64,000 nucleotides of DNA, from NCBI RefSeq assembly GCF_026210795.1, contig NC_089450.1, positions 1,488,001-1,552,000 on the forward strand, read 5' to 3'. A program made the position numbers and the translations under genes. Source of the DNA: Rhizophagus irregularis. Lineage: Eukaryota > Glomeromycota > Glomeromycetes > Glomerales > Glomeraceae. Below are positions 1 to 12,635 of this stretch, piece after piece; positions within the stretch are counted from its first letter, which is position 1; each line of letters opens with the position of its first letter. The notes below the pieces were generated by a model, which was not told the origin of the DNA, made no database searches, and saw nothing but the letters and a program-made list of their open reading frames with translations.

Positions 1-758
1 TGTTTATTTAGAGATTTATTTAAGAAAAATGATTTTGAACGAAATTTTAAAGAGAAAATTGAAAAAAAAATGAATGATCTTAATATTCATTTTGAGTTTT
101 ATCATGGTGGTTCTGCTCGAGATAATTGGAACTGGACATCACTTATGGGACCTGATAAAAAAAAAATGCTACAACATTTTTCTGTAAGTGAATTTATACC
201 TGAAATACGTGGAGTGGATATTGAAATTTTATGGCGTAAATTTTATCAATTGTATGAAGTTTTAAAAAAACCATCTCATACTGAAGAAGAAATTTCAAAA
301 TTTGAGGAAGATGTTAAAAATTGGGTAAGAACTTTCTGCCGGCCTACTATAGGCCAAATGAATTCTGCAACATCAATTCCAGGACTTTATAGAAAAGAAG
401 ATGTTACACCTTACATGCACATGCTTACAATGCATGTTCCTTATTGTATGCATCAATTAAAAGAAAAGGGACTTTCACTTAGATTATTTTCAACAAGTAG
501 TATTGAAAAAAAAAATCATAATCAGGTATTTGATTTTATTAATTTTATAATTTTATATGAATATTATTCATTCTCACTAATTTTATTATTCATTTATTAC
601 TTATTAGGTTAAATTGTTTTTTAGAGGAACTACTATGGGAGGAGGTAAAAAAAAACTTCCTGTTTGTTTATGATATATTAGTATTTGAAAATCGCCAAAT
701 TTTTTATTTGATTAATAATATTCCCAATGAAATAACATATAAAAACATTACTATATAG
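1..758 (+). pseudogene. 3' part of a multicopy, probably transposon-linked gene, frameshifted
   Basis: An open frame runs in from the left edge (codons begin at base 1) to a GT splice donor after base 525. The motif order is TPYMHMLTMHVPYCM, then LRLFSTSSIEKKNHNQ. A second exon starts after the AG at 608 (VKLFFRGTTMGGGKKK) and reaches a stop near 672. The conserved sequence resumes in another frame (DILVFENRQIFYLINNIP) up to the stop at 756-758, so there is a frameshift around 655-672. The motif order (H..HV, EKKNHNQ, TTMGG) recalls a large repeated protein family of Glomeromycotina thought to be linked to transposable elements. I recall the family style but cannot name a domain. The N-terminal part is outside the window. 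Probably non-functional. Confidence 0.6.
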
Positions 759-792
759 TAATAAAAGCATTTTATTTATTTTATTTAAAAAT

Positions 793-1624
793 TTATATAA
801 TTGGAGGGCGAGGTAAAATATATCTATAGCGTGATTTAGTAATAGTTGTTGGCTCAATATTTATTGATGAAATTGTATTATTTGATTGAGAAAAATTAGG
901 ATGAGAAGAAGACACATTACAGGAATTATTATATATCGTATGCAAATTATGTTTACTATCAAAGGTTGGTTCATAAAGAGGTGGCGCAATATTTTCTTGA
1001 TCTTGGCTGTAAATAATAAAATAAATTTAATATTTGAACAAAAACTTTTAAAATTATACAGTATACTTACTAATTTACAAACTCGCCAGAATTGGTAATA
1101 AAATTAATTAACATAGCTCCAGTTAAAAAAAGTTCATTGTTTTCCTTCCACTCCTTCTGTTTCCAACTAAATGTTGCTTTGTATTGACTATCATTATCCT
1201 CAAATAATATATACCCTCGGGTTGAAGTATTTATATTTTCACGAAATATAATTTCATTATATTTGAATATACTTTTAAGTTTTTCTGCACCCATACTACC
1301 CTCAAAAATGCATTGATATTTTCGTTGACTTGATATATACTTGAAATTATCTTCATTTTCAAATAAAAACAAAAATACACTTTCTGGAAACGCATCTATT
1401 GTTATGTGTTTCTTTCCAATTGCATGTCTATTGAACCCAAGGCTATTTTTCAGGCGAATTATTATTGTATCTCGATAAAATGACAATGTTTCATCAGAAG
1501 GTTGACAAAGCATGTGACGGTGTGGAATCAGTTTATTGTTTTTATGTTTGCTTCGTTCATGATTTTAGAGTTTTTTTCTTGTATCATAAATTTTAGAACA
1601 TAAAAGACAAGAAAAAGTACACAT
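793..1624 (-). pseudogene. C2H2 zinc-finger family protein with in-frame stop in the finger
   Basis: Two exons on the minus strand: 1624-1071 and 1006-793, with a 64-bp GTAAGT...CAG intron. From the ATG at 1624 the protein begins MCTFSCLLCSKIYDTRKKL, hits a TAA at 1567-1565, then continues in the same frame with NHERSKHKNN. Cys-x2-Cys followed by His-x4-His is a C2H2 finger, so the stop lies inside the finger. About 150 residues of unrecognised sequence follow (FYRDTIIIRLKNSLGFNRHA, later FSWKQKEWKE), then a polar tail ending RYRYILPRPPII before the TAA at 795-793. A shorter product could start at the ATG at 1513. Without the stop the protein would be about 255 residues. The intron joins in phase, which suggests recent decay, a sequencing error, or use of the internal start. 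The gene is convergent with the broken gene at 1-758. Confidence 0.65.
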
Positions 1625-1787
1625 GGCAGTTATTTTTTGCTGGTATCAGAGCCGCGTATTGTTAAACAGATCAAATTAAATTGATTGGTTATAAATGTGA
1701 TGTGTGATTAAACAAATTAGTAATGATCGACCATTGATCATTTTTGCAGGTGATATAATCAAAGTGAGCCAAATCAGCCCATATGAC

Positions 1788-1960
1788 CTTTAGTATAGTA
1801 AAGAAGCTGTTCTGCACCTCAAATTTGTTATAGTAAGTTAATGAAGAATTTGAAGAATTTGATTGGTTACTTTGTTATAGCGAGAGAAAATTAACATATT
1901 CTATTGGCTAAGCGTTACATGATTTATTATATCAAAATTTGCTATAGAAAGAGTAAACTG
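1788..1960. mobile_element. Degraded pogo-like MITE
   Basis: The right end (GCTATAGAAAGAGTAAACTG, then TA) matches the ends of intact copies at 19679-19853. The internal segments TTGTTATAGT and GATTGGTTACTTTGTTATAG resemble the copy at 42834-43005. The left terminus has decayed, so the start is approximate. Confidence 0.45.
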
Positions 1961-2309
1961 TATACTTCTAGTTTATTAGTTTTTTATATAGGAATTAGTT
2001 AAAGTTTATATAATATAGTAAATGGAATAATTATTTATAATTACTTACTAATCTTAGTTTTTATATAAAATAAGATCTACAACAAATGACTACCAAAATC
2101 AACTTGCCAGCTAAAATTAAAACTTAAAATAAAAGGAACTGTCAAAAAATAAATTAATAGTTTTGTATTTTGTAAAATTTCAAATTTACTTACCTTTTAT
2201 TATGGTAAATAGTTATTGTATACCAATAATGAAAAATTGTATAAAGAAGAAGATTATTACAGTTTATCATAAAATTAGATACAAAATAATTTGAGACTAT
2301 TACAAATAA

Positions 2310-2560
2310 TGAAACTGCTTGCCAAAATCTCAAATCAAGTCTAAAATTTTGGCAATAGTTTAAGATTTTGGTAGATTGAAATCAAAATTACTGAAATTTC
2401 AATTATTGCTGAAATTTCAAATCATTGTTAAAATACTAAAATCTATTGACTATATATATATGGCAAAGATATTTTAGTTTTAAAATATATAAATATATTA
2501 GTTGTCAAAATCTCAAATTCTTTGCCAAAGTCCAAAATTATTGCCAAAATTTCAACCTAT
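2310..2560. repeat. Degenerate TTGCCAAAATTTC-type repeat
   Basis: Many imperfect copies of 'TTGCCAAAATTTCAAAT' and its reverse complement lie close together. A similar composition recurs at 22265-22500 and 39690-39785. No period is regular enough to define a unit. Confidence 0.35.
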
Positions 2561-3689
2561 TATAATTGGGATCTTAAACAAACAGTTTCAGCATTTGCAA
2601 TGGCTGAAACGTTTTGGTGCCTAAATTTAGTTCACTGAACCAAAAACATTTCTGAGGAAAAATTTTTAGAAACCAAATTTTCTTAGCAAAATATCATTAA
2701 TGGATCCAAAGTCCTTTGCTTCAAGAAACCAGTTTTCCCCTTAAAAATACTAAATACCAGAAACTGAAAAGTAAGTTAAAGAATTATGGGAAAAAGTATT
2801 AGAATTATTTGAATGGTAAACTCCATATTAGAAATTTTTTAAATTTTTTTTATTTGATTTTAAGGATATTATTAGGCTTCAGAAGGTTATTATATTCCTT
2901 TTTTTTTACTTGGCTGAAATGCCCATGGCTTACCTACCGAACACAATGAAGAAATTGCTTTGAATCAAAAGATCTCTATTTTTTTCTCACGTGATATTAA
3001 CCATTTGATATGTGCGTCACGTTTCGATAGCCATAAATAATTTTTTTTATTTTCTTTATTTTGTCAGTTCATCTTTTTTTCTTTTTTTCTTTTACAGTCA
3101 ATTGTTTGTTTAACTAGTTAACATTAGCAAAAAATTTTGTATTATGATTTGAATACTTTGATCCTTATTATTTCATAACAATATAACCACGGATGACAAA
3201 TCACAAAGCTTGCATCCCATTGGTAGATAAAATTTAGCTAACATAGCAAAGACGAACTATTAAATTATTCGTCACAATCAGAAAATTTATTTCCCTTAAG
3301 AAGTTTTAGGTTCCTCTTCAATCTAAAAAAAAAAATCTTTTTTTTATAAATATAGTTAGCGTAAGGAACCATAAAAAATAAAATAAAATAAAATAATTTT
3401 CTTACCTATTGTTAATGATGATTTGGGCACTATCATTTGGTCCAGTTGGTTTGATTCCAATAAAATCAAAAAAGAAAGGTATTGTACTAAACACAAATAA
3501 GTTGAATAAGTTGTCTTTTAAGCATTTTAATTAACTGCCAACTAATCATAGTATTAATCATGCGCTTCATTCAATCTAATTATAAATAAAATTAAAAAGC
3601 TACCAATAAATGAAATTTTACTCTCCAAATTAATTGAAAAGTTAGTGCGCTTCTTAATTAATACTGTATACGTCACACACACTCTCTCA

Positions 3690-4080
3690 TCAATGTTAAG
3701 TCCGGCTTCATCAAAGAGTCCGAGTCCGGCGTCCCTATAAAAAGAAGAAAGAACGTTAGAAACGTTCTTTGATTAACGTACAACCACCTCACCTCTACTA
3801 CCTATCCGTTCGTCCAAGTCCGACGTCTCTACAAAAAAAGCAGTTAGGTGTCCAATCATCCAAATGGTAGAACCATCCGCATGGATGTCATTTGTGATAT
3901 CCCTGCGGCTAGGAAACATATATCTGCAAATATGGCCTGTCACCTAAAACCGGTTCGTCCTGTTCGTCCTAGAAGTTTAGTAATCTAAAGTAATTGAAGG
4001 AACGTTAGTGCCGTTCCTAAAAAGAAACTCCCAAACTTACCATTCGAAGCTCACTTACCATTCGCAAGAGTCGGCTCTAA
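3690..4080. other. Structured, locally GC-richer non-coding segment
   Basis: No coding frame. There are two perfect or near-perfect hairpins: AAAGAACGTT/AACGTTCTTT (3748-3757 with 3761-3770) and AGGAACG/CGTTCCT (3998-4004 with 4012-4018). Both contain GAACGTTAG at the start and CGTTC at the end. Two direct copies, AGTCCGGCGTCCCTATAAAA (3723) and AGTCCGACGTCTCTACAAAA (3817), lie 94 bp apart. TTAGGTG (3844-3850) can pair with CACCTAA (3941-3947), enclosing about 90 nt that contain a further ATGG/CCAT hairpin. It could be a structured RNA or the end of an unknown transposable element. Confidence 0.45.
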
Positions 4081-5164
4081 CCAAGTGTAATATAAATTCT
4101 TCTGAAACATTGATAGGACAATATTATATATTTATATTACCACAAGGAAGCTCCTAATTTTTTTTATATTATAAATAGAAAAAACTATAATTTACAAAAA
4201 TTGGTGTTCGAAGGAGAGGAAATCAAGATTATCAACTGATCAGTAAATTCGATACTGAAATTTTTGGGAAGTCATATGATCTATAACGAAATAACTAACC
4301 TGCAACCACAGATTTCACATGATTTATCAATTTTGCTTACGTCAGTAATGCACCAATAAAAGTTTTTACAATGCGTATAGATATTGTACAATAGGATTAT
4401 ATTGAACCATTTGGAAAAGAATTAGAAATTAGAATTGGAAAGGAATGACAAGGTTCAATCTCAATGAAAAGATATTGGAAGATTCCAAGAACATCATCGA
4501 TTTACGTGATATGCCAAGTAATATATTGTAACAAATTTAAATTAAATGCTTATATGTATTAAAAGAATAAAAATAGATATTTAATAACACAATCGGGGGT
4601 TTTTTTTTTCAAACAATGAATTTTTTTATCTCATTTTCATTTTCATTTTTATTTTTATTTTTGGACGTAATGGAGTTTTTTTATTTTTAAGATGAAATTT
4701 TGAAAAGAACAAAGATTCATTTCTGATAATCATCCTTGATATGTAGGTAATTTTAAAAAAAGAATTATATTTACTAATTAATTAATTGATTCTCAAGTTT
4801 ATTTAAACTTAATTCAGTAATATATTATTATTATTTTTTAGTATTCATAATCTATTTAAGTCAAAAATTTCCAAGATGATATAATTTAGATGATTACAGT
4901 CGAGGTTACATAATAAAGTAATAAATAAAACTTGTTTAATTACAATTTGATTCAACTAATACGATAATTGGTGAATAATTGTTCCTTTTTTTTGAAATAT
5001 AATTATTTAACTTTTAAAAACATTTAATGAACCAATTATAAAATAAAGATTATGAGATTATTTTAATTTATAACTATTTTTAATGAATAATTGTTGATAG
5101 ATTCGGAAATGACATTGTTCCATTCGATAAAAAAAATCATTAATTTAATTTTAGAAAAAATAAA

Positions 5165-5430
5165 TAAAAATAAAATAAATAAAATAAATAAATTAGAATT
5201 AAAAATTATAAATAAAAAAAATATATATATATATTAAAATAAAATATATTGACGTTATTTTTATTATTTTAACTAAGATTAGTAAGATTAGTTGGTTAAT
5301 AATAAATAAATGAATATATTTGATATATAATTAATCTTAATCAAATTAGGATTCAATAGACAAATAATTATGACCTTTTTTATATTATTATTATATTATT
5401 ATTATATTATTATTATATTATTTATTTTGA
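5165..5430. repeat. A/T simple-sequence cluster
   Basis: (AAATA)n, (AT)n and an ATATTATT array near 5380-5420. No other content is seen. Confidence 0.7.
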
Positions 5431-6199
5431 ATTATATATTTTTATTTGTTTATACGATTTTTTTTTATTCTAAATAAGGAGTAAAGGATTAATAATAATA
5501 AATAATATAAAAAGGGGGAAACGATTTAAGAATGATGAATTTTCCCCATTATCGATAAATTGGGATCATTTTTTTTTTTTTGATTTTATTTAATTAACCA
5601 TATAAAATAAATATTTTCATGTTTTTGCATATTTGTTATTCATTCATTTACAATACAGATTTTTTTTTTTTCTTTGAGGTATGAACACAATAAACAAACA
5701 AAATTAACAAATTTCAACTTTGCATATTCATATTTTTTTCGCGATTATAATTTTTTATTGTAAAACTTAAAAAAAAAAAATAAAATAAAATAAAAAAAAA
5801 TTATAACATAAATTTTACTTTAAACCATAAAAAAAAAATAAATTTTCTTTCTTTTTTTTTTTGATGTAAAAAAAAGAAAGAAAGAAAGAAAAGGTATTTT
5901 ACTTAAAAAGAATTTATAATATTTATAATAATAAATAAATATATGAAAAATCAAAAAATCTTATACAATCTTAAATAGTTCTGTAGATGAAGAACGCGTT
6001 TGAAAAAAAATAAAATAAAATAAATCAAAAATAATTTTTTTTTTAAAAAAAAACATAATGTAATGTAAAAATAAATAAAATGAATGAATGCAATAATATA
6101 TATATATATATTAACAACATGTGACGTGAATAATATAAATAAATAATGAATGACTTGTATGTGAATAAAACGAATATGATTTGATCGATAAAATGAAAT

Positions 6200-8056
6200 C
6201 TAATTTAATAAATTGCAAATTAAATTACAATTGAAACCAGCCGCGAAAAATACTTCTGGTTTATTTCTAGGAAATAATTGACCAGAATATGAAGTATTAT
6301 CCGCTGATTTAGATAATGATGGATAAACTTCTATCATGCTATCATCATTTATCATACGAACTTTATGTTCGTCTTTAGTTAAATGTAATCTAACTTCAAA
6401 AAATGAATAAAGTTGTGGAATGTCTTGAGTATTATTATTATTATTATTATTTATACATAATTTACATCCGAAAACTCGTTTATTATTTAATCCCCCATGA
6501 AGGAATGCACCACAAACTGTATCAATAGGAGCGGGATAATTTTTTAAATATAATGCTTCTTCCCGAAGTTGTGGTATTAAAACACTCATAAGAAAATCAT
6601 CATCCCAAAGAATTCTTGGATCTTTATTCACAAATGGGGGATTCCGAAATGTAGGACACCAAGGTAAATATTTTATCAAAAAATTCTCAAATACGAAATT
6701 ATTATTATTTTTAATTTGATTCCCATTTTCTGAAGGTTCATTATTATCAGAATCTGAAGATGTATTTTGTTGTTGTTGTTGTTGTTGTTGATTTACAGTA
6801 GTATTTGTAACTGTATTAGAAAATTGTCGTTGTTCACCTTCAGGTCGTAATAATTCAAAGATTGTTTTAACGATATCCATTTGACGTGTTTGAATTGCAA
6901 CATCAGGGGATAAATGTCTTTCAGTTTCTTGTCTTTGCATTCTTAAAGATGAGAATAATTGTGTATATTCAGGAATTAATTTATTACGAAATCCAATCCA
7001 TGCACGTTCGGTGAAAGGACTCGTAGAAGTTGACATCATTGCTTTATTATAAGTAGAACATTGTTCAACGATAGACATTTTAAATCTTGGAAATCCGTAT
7101 TCATTCTTTTCCTTTCTAATTAAATAATCAATCATTGAAGCTCTATCATCTCGTTTTTTTGAATTTTCCATTGTTTTAGTCCAATATTCATTTTCATGTT
7201 CAATCTCTCTTTTAACAACTTCTTCCATTTTAATTTTGCCTTCTTCACGTTTTCTTTTAATCCATTCACGTCTTCCATTAACATCTAATTTTATATATTC
7301 AGCATATGTATCATTAACATTTTGTATCCAATATAAATTTGCTGGTCGATGTTTAGGACTTCGATCCCATCCAGATTTATAAAATCCTGTAGTAAAAGTT
7401 AATCCACTAAGAAAATCATCGGGAATCAAATTTGGGGATTGTAAATGATGTCGAATTTGATCTAACCTAAAAGTAAAAAAAAAAATGAATTTATCAATCA
7501 TGTGATTTACGGGAAAAGTTTCGGAACATCCGATTTTGACAATAATTTTCACGCATAAAAAAAAAAATTTTTTTTTTTTTTTATGATTTGAATGGACACT
7601 TTTTTTTTTTTAAAAAAAAAAAATCTACCAAATTAGAAAAATGAAACAATGTATAAAAAGAAAAATTATTTACCTAATTGTTCGATCTTCTAAACATTTT
7701 CTACAACATCTTACAAGAAAAGCCCAATAAACTTTTCTTATTCTGGGTTTTTTACAAAATTGACAACCTCTTTCGGTAACAAGTTTAACATATTGTAATT
7801 CCATCATACCTTCAGGGGGAGGCATTTGAACGAAAGGTAAAAATGTCAAACGTGAATTCTTCCATATTTCTTGAGTTGTAGTTGAATTTGTTGAACACAA
7901 GTATGAATAAAATTTTTTACAAACTCTAGCGAGCGAAAGAAGATCTGTTGGTGGAAGATCCTGACATATATTTATAAAAATTTCCGGTGGAATTTGTGTA
8001 GCTAAACAACGACCTTGAACAGAGTTTAATGACTGATAGGAAAATTCGGTTTCCAT
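6200..8056 (-). CDS. F-box-like protein with Cys cluster and C-terminal C2H2-like finger
   Basis: Two exons: 8056-7674 and 7466-6200, with a 207-bp intron (GTAAAT...TTTTAG), give 549 residues. Residues 21-53 (IPPEIFINICQDLPPTDLLS and on) form an F-box-like helix set. C98, C101, C117, C118 and C121 make a CxxC...CCxxC cluster with KVYWAF between. A charged, probably coiled-coil middle region is followed by a CAA-encoded Gln run, Asn runs, a YLPWCPTFRNPPF motif and a CKLC...HLTKDEH finger-like end. F-box proteins usually recruit substrates to SCF ubiquitin ligases, and that role is inference here. The close paralogue at 36508-38949 has the same domain order and the same phase-2 first intron. 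The 5' side (8060-8180) is GAAGA-repeat rich. Confidence 0.85.
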
Positions 8057-11032
8057 CTTTATTATTGAGAAGATTGAAAAGATTGGAAAGATTGGAAAGA
8101 TTGAGAAGAATGAGAAGTATGAGAAGAATGAGAAGAATGAAGAATGAGAAAAATAAGAAGAATGAAAAAGAAGAAAAATTTTATTTTATGTAAAAAGGAA
8201 AAAAATTTTCTTTAGAAAAAAAAAAAAAATTTTTTTTTAAAAAAAGAAAAAGAAAAAGAAAAAGAAAAAATTTAAAATAAAAAAAAAAATGAAAGGATTG
8301 TGGGTTAATTTATATAAGTCTGTCGACTGTCAAAAAAAAGACACAATAACACGAATTATACAAAAAAAAAAAAAAAGATGTGTATTTTATATATATAAAA
8401 AGATAATATAATCGACAAATCTTTTATGGCGCAATAATAATAATAAAAAAAAAATTTTTTCAAGACAAAAACGAGTTATATTTATACATAAAAAAAAATT
8501 ACAAGATATAAAAAAAGACAATATATGATGATATAAATGTCCTATTTGAAGTTACATAATTGTTCGTACGATTTGACAACCTTTCATTTAAAAAAAAAAG
8601 ATCAATCCGAGAAATCGGTTCATTAAAAGAATTTCAGTCCAAATTTGGAAAGTATAAAAAATTATTAAATGCTTACAATGTACATATATAATAAAAAAAA
8701 ATTTTTTTTTTTACACGAGACCTTTAAATGACTTTCATTCAAGGTTGTGAAACAAAAAACTGACTAGAGAAATCACTTAATCTCGTGAAGTCTGATCCGA
8801 TCTACAATTACAATAGAAAGATTTTTATTCAATTGTCAAGCGAATATATAAGTTTATTGAATAGATTTAACTTTTTTGATCTTCTTTAAAACCGGTTTTG
8901 AAATAAAGAAACACGCCTTCAACATTTGTTCAATTCAATTTTAATATTGTTTCTCAAGCCATCAGTTTCATTAATTACATAATTTTTTTTAAGGGAAAAA
9001 AAAAATTTTTATTATTTTTTTTTTTATTTGTTTTTTCTTTTTTTATTTTCTTTCAATATTTTTTGGAAATTCATTCTTGGCGCAAAAGTTTATGTTCCTT
9101 GGGATCGGTTTATAAAATATACATAAATAGACCAAATGGAATAAATGGAATGATTATAATAAAATAAATAAAATAGAATCAGTAATTAATTTCTAATTCT
9201 AAAGTAATAAAGTTCAAAATCCCCCGTTGTACTATAAACCTTCTTGGAATTCAATGAAATCTTTTTTTAATCAATTAAATAGCATTTCTCTATAGAAATT
9301 GATTAATGAAGTGGCTTGACGTAATAAACATGTATATGTATTAAATTACATGAATGGCTGTGCAGTTAAATACACATAATACACACTAATGTGTTTCATA
9401 AAAAGGAACAAAGGATGAAAAAAAAAAAAATTTTTTTGGTTTAACCCTTTTTGAAATTCTGTCACATTAAATTTATCCTAACTTTCGGTAACCATGGTCC
9501 AAGAACCAATTTAACCAATTTATTGTCTTTTATATCTTTTGTCCTCCTCCGAAATAATTTTTTTTTTTTTTGAGCAAAGCCACACTCAACGTAAAGCCAC
9601 AAAATTAACAATATTAAGGATAAAATTTTTAAATATTGTACGTGATTACATGTTTTATATATTGTATATATTTTTAAAGTTGAAAATCATTATAATATTT
9701 TTGTAACATGTAAATTAACAGACTTGGTAATTATTTACAAATACCCGGTTTTAAAGTTGTAAAAGAATGGCTTGGCTCAATCGGATTACCCAGTTTAATC
9801 AATCATTAATTTATGATGATCTTATTACTTAATAATCCTAAATATAAATCTTAAAACATGTTAATTGAGATTATTAATAGATTTTGATCTTTGTATCTTT
9901 GTTCTGGTTCTGTTAAATTTGTTTAATTGAAATGGTAAAGAAAACGCGAGGCGTAGTATTGTGATATATTATGTTTTTACATTAACACCACTTTTTAGGT
10001 GAATTTTTAATGTTGTGTCACATTAAATATGAATTTCTTTCCAAGTTCGTGTAATATTGAATTACTATAAATAAAATTCTTTGACAATAGACATTTTTTT
10101 CTTTTATATGAAACTTTTTTCGTAAATTATTATAAAAATATTTATGATAATTAAAATTGGTGATCAGAGAACAAATTCATATTGGTTTATGATGTACCAT
10201 TAATTTATTTTTATGATTTTTTTCTTACTCCGATTGAACTTGCTGCATTTTAAATTGGTTCAAATGTTTTTTTTTTTATTTTTTATATATAAAATTTCTC
10301 CCCAAATGAGGTATACAAAGATTAATTAATTTCTTTCCTTTAATTATATTTAATATATAAAATAATCTTATATATCCATTAAACAGTTTTTTTCCCTTAA
10401 TTATGCATTTATAATCATACAACATATTTTTAAGCTACAATGGAATAATAATTATACATATAAATGCAATTTACGCAATTTACGCAGATAAAAGGCGCTT
10501 TTTTTCTTTATTGATGTTACCTCATAAAAAAAAAAAAAATCAGGTTTGGATAATGTCTCTTATGGTTATCTAGAACCTGTTGTGGATCTTCATGAATAAT
10601 ATAGCAAAAGAAAGGGATACCTAATTTGGATTCATGATATAATCTCAATCTGCTGATATTTATAGTTTTAGGTAAAGTGTGTCTGATATCTGTGATCCGT
10701 AAAATCCATATAAATCTTTATGTTTTACGTTGCCATCTATTTTGGCTGAATCTTTGAATTATGATTCGTCTTTTAATAAACTGCGGAAAAGTATTCTATT
10801 GGCTATCATGTATTACATTTATTACATTTATTACATGTTACTTCACATGTCAATGTCAATTTTGATTCATTAAAAAAATGATCGGTGTTAAGGTTCACTA
10901 AATCCGGTATTTTTATTTTGAATCAAATCAGTTTACTAATTTAACCTTTCCTTTCCGCCTTTTTTTAAACAACCTTTTTTGACACTTTTTTTTGCTCCTT
11001 TTTTGATCTTATTCTTACTATTTAATGAGAAA
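8057..11032. other. Intergenic region
   Basis: Divergent promoter region between the F-box-like gene (-) and the membrane-protein gene (+). It contains GAGAAGAAT-type repeats (8064-8180), many A and T runs, and one solitary element end (AATTTTTAATGTTGTGTCAC at 10001-10020) matching the inverted repeat of the element at 21528-21736. No exon chain is seen. Confidence 0.65.
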
Positions 11033-11874
11033 ATGCCTACATTAGCTGCTTATTCTTTAATATCTTTATTGTTCACAGTTTCTTGTGCTTTTAATTTATC
11101 AGCTTTGTTATTACCAAATTGGTAAGTTTTCAGTTAATTTGTTTGTAATGATGATTCATGGTTTTTTTTTTTCTAAAATGTATGTATATTTTTAGGATCT
11201 ATGTAACTTTGCCACCAGTTCATATGCATCAAAATTTTGGTTTATTTAGAGTAAGTACAAAAATTTTATTGGTTTTATCGGTTTTTACCGGATTTATCGG
11301 TTTTTATCGGCTTTTTTTTTTTGTACGGATATTTAATTTTTTTAATTATATTTTTATTCATAGTTATGCTCTTATTCATTCTTTAATGATGATTGTCGGC
11401 CTTTTCCATCACAATCAGATGATGACTGTAAAGAAGAATATTTTTGTGAAGAATGGGGTTTAGCTGCATTAACAATGATATTAGCTACAATTATAGGAGG
11501 TTTAGTATGGTTTGATTTAATTGGAGTTCTAATAGGAGGAAGATTAAAAAGAGAAAGATCATGGCAAAGAATTTCTTCAATGTTTATACTTCATGGTAAT
11601 TATCTTTTTTATATATTTGATAAAATTTATTTTATTTTTTTAACATTTATTAAATTATTTTATTTATTTATTATAACAAACAGCTTTATTACAATTTACA
11701 TCAATATTTTTAATTGCTCATCTTTTTACTATGTCATCAAAATTTTATTATGGGGCAAAATATGATATTAGTTTTATATTTGCAAATGTTTCAGCATGTT
11801 TTAGTTTTATTTTAGCTATTTTATTATTTTCAAATGGATTATTTTCTCCACCTGAATATGCCTACATGCGTTAA
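11033..11874 (+). CDS. Four-TM membrane protein with Cys-rich first outer loop
   Basis: Four exons (11033-11121, 11196-11250, 11364-11595, 11684-11874), all with GT-AG introns, give 188 residues in one frame. Hydrophobic segments lie at about residues 4-27 (LAAYSLISLLFTVSCAFNLS), 80-104, 125-143 and 155-176. The loop after the first holds C50, C59, C70 and C76. After the second segment comes the basic GGRLKRERSWQR turn. The layout is that of claudin/PMP22/SUR7-like tetraspan proteins, which organise membrane domains or cell-cell contacts. I cannot place it in one family, so the function is unassigned. The start has the first ATG after a T-rich leader, and the signal-anchor-like first helix supports it. 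Confidence 0.8.
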
Positions 11875-12483
11875 ATATAATAATTTTATTATTAATTTAT
11901 ATGAATTGAAACAATTGAAACTTTTTATAATTTATATAATTTATATTTATATAATTTACAATAAAAATTATACAAATCATAATATTATTCTTGTATTATT
12001 TGGGGGTTCTTTTTTTTAAAAAAATATATAAAAAGATTTTCTTTTTAAATTAGATGAATATATGAGATATGAACTTTACGGACAATTAAAGATTTATCGA
12101 ATAAGAGATTTACCGATTGGCATTTTTGATTATCAAAGGTTTATGTATTGTTTTGAGGGGGTTTTTTTTCAGGTATAATTTGCTACATGAGAAATGATTC
12201 AGTCATGATAACGACCTTACTGACGATTACAGATTTACCATCAAAGGTTAATTATACACTTATATGAGTTCAATTGACACGGTGAGGACCGATTGGTATT
12301 TCATTTATTTATACTTTTATAACAAATTTGGGGATACGATTATCGATTATTTATACTCTTATTGAATTCAAATGTATAACATTTTGGGGGCTATGATTTT
12401 CGATTATTTATACCCCTATGTATAATACTTTGGGGGCATTATCGACGTTTACCAAAAATTGTTCATAAGCTTTTAACATTAAG

Positions 12484-12635
12484 GTACATTGGGTCTTCAT
12501 TAGTCTTCATTGCGTACACTGGGTATTCATTAGGTCTTCATTGGGTACATTGAGTCTTCATTGGTCCTCATTGCGTACATTGAGTCTTCATTGATCTTCA
12601 TTGCGTACATTGAGTATTCATTGGGTCTTCATTGC
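12484..12635. repeat. Minisatellite, five 30-31 bp copies
   Basis: Five head-to-tail copies of lengths 30, 31, 30, 30 and 31, each beginning GTACAYTGRGT and ending CTTCATTGC/G. Copies differ by single substitutions. Confidence 0.85.

Larger units (their letters stand above)
1625..6199. other. Non-coding, AT-rich interval
   Basis: I see no convincing exon chain here. The interval holds a degraded pogo-like miniature element (about 1788-1960), a degenerate TTGCCAAAATTTC-rich stretch (2310-2560), a structured higher-GC segment (3690-4080), and ATT and AT microsatellites (5165-5260, 5380-5430). Short open stretches at 4200-4510 are interrupted by stops and could be an old coding remnant. Confidence 0.7.

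Noticed and set aside
3690-3760. Hammerhead ribozyme (GATGA and GTCC words near each other)
   Set aside because: I could not find CTGATGA, the stem and GAAA in the right order on either strand.
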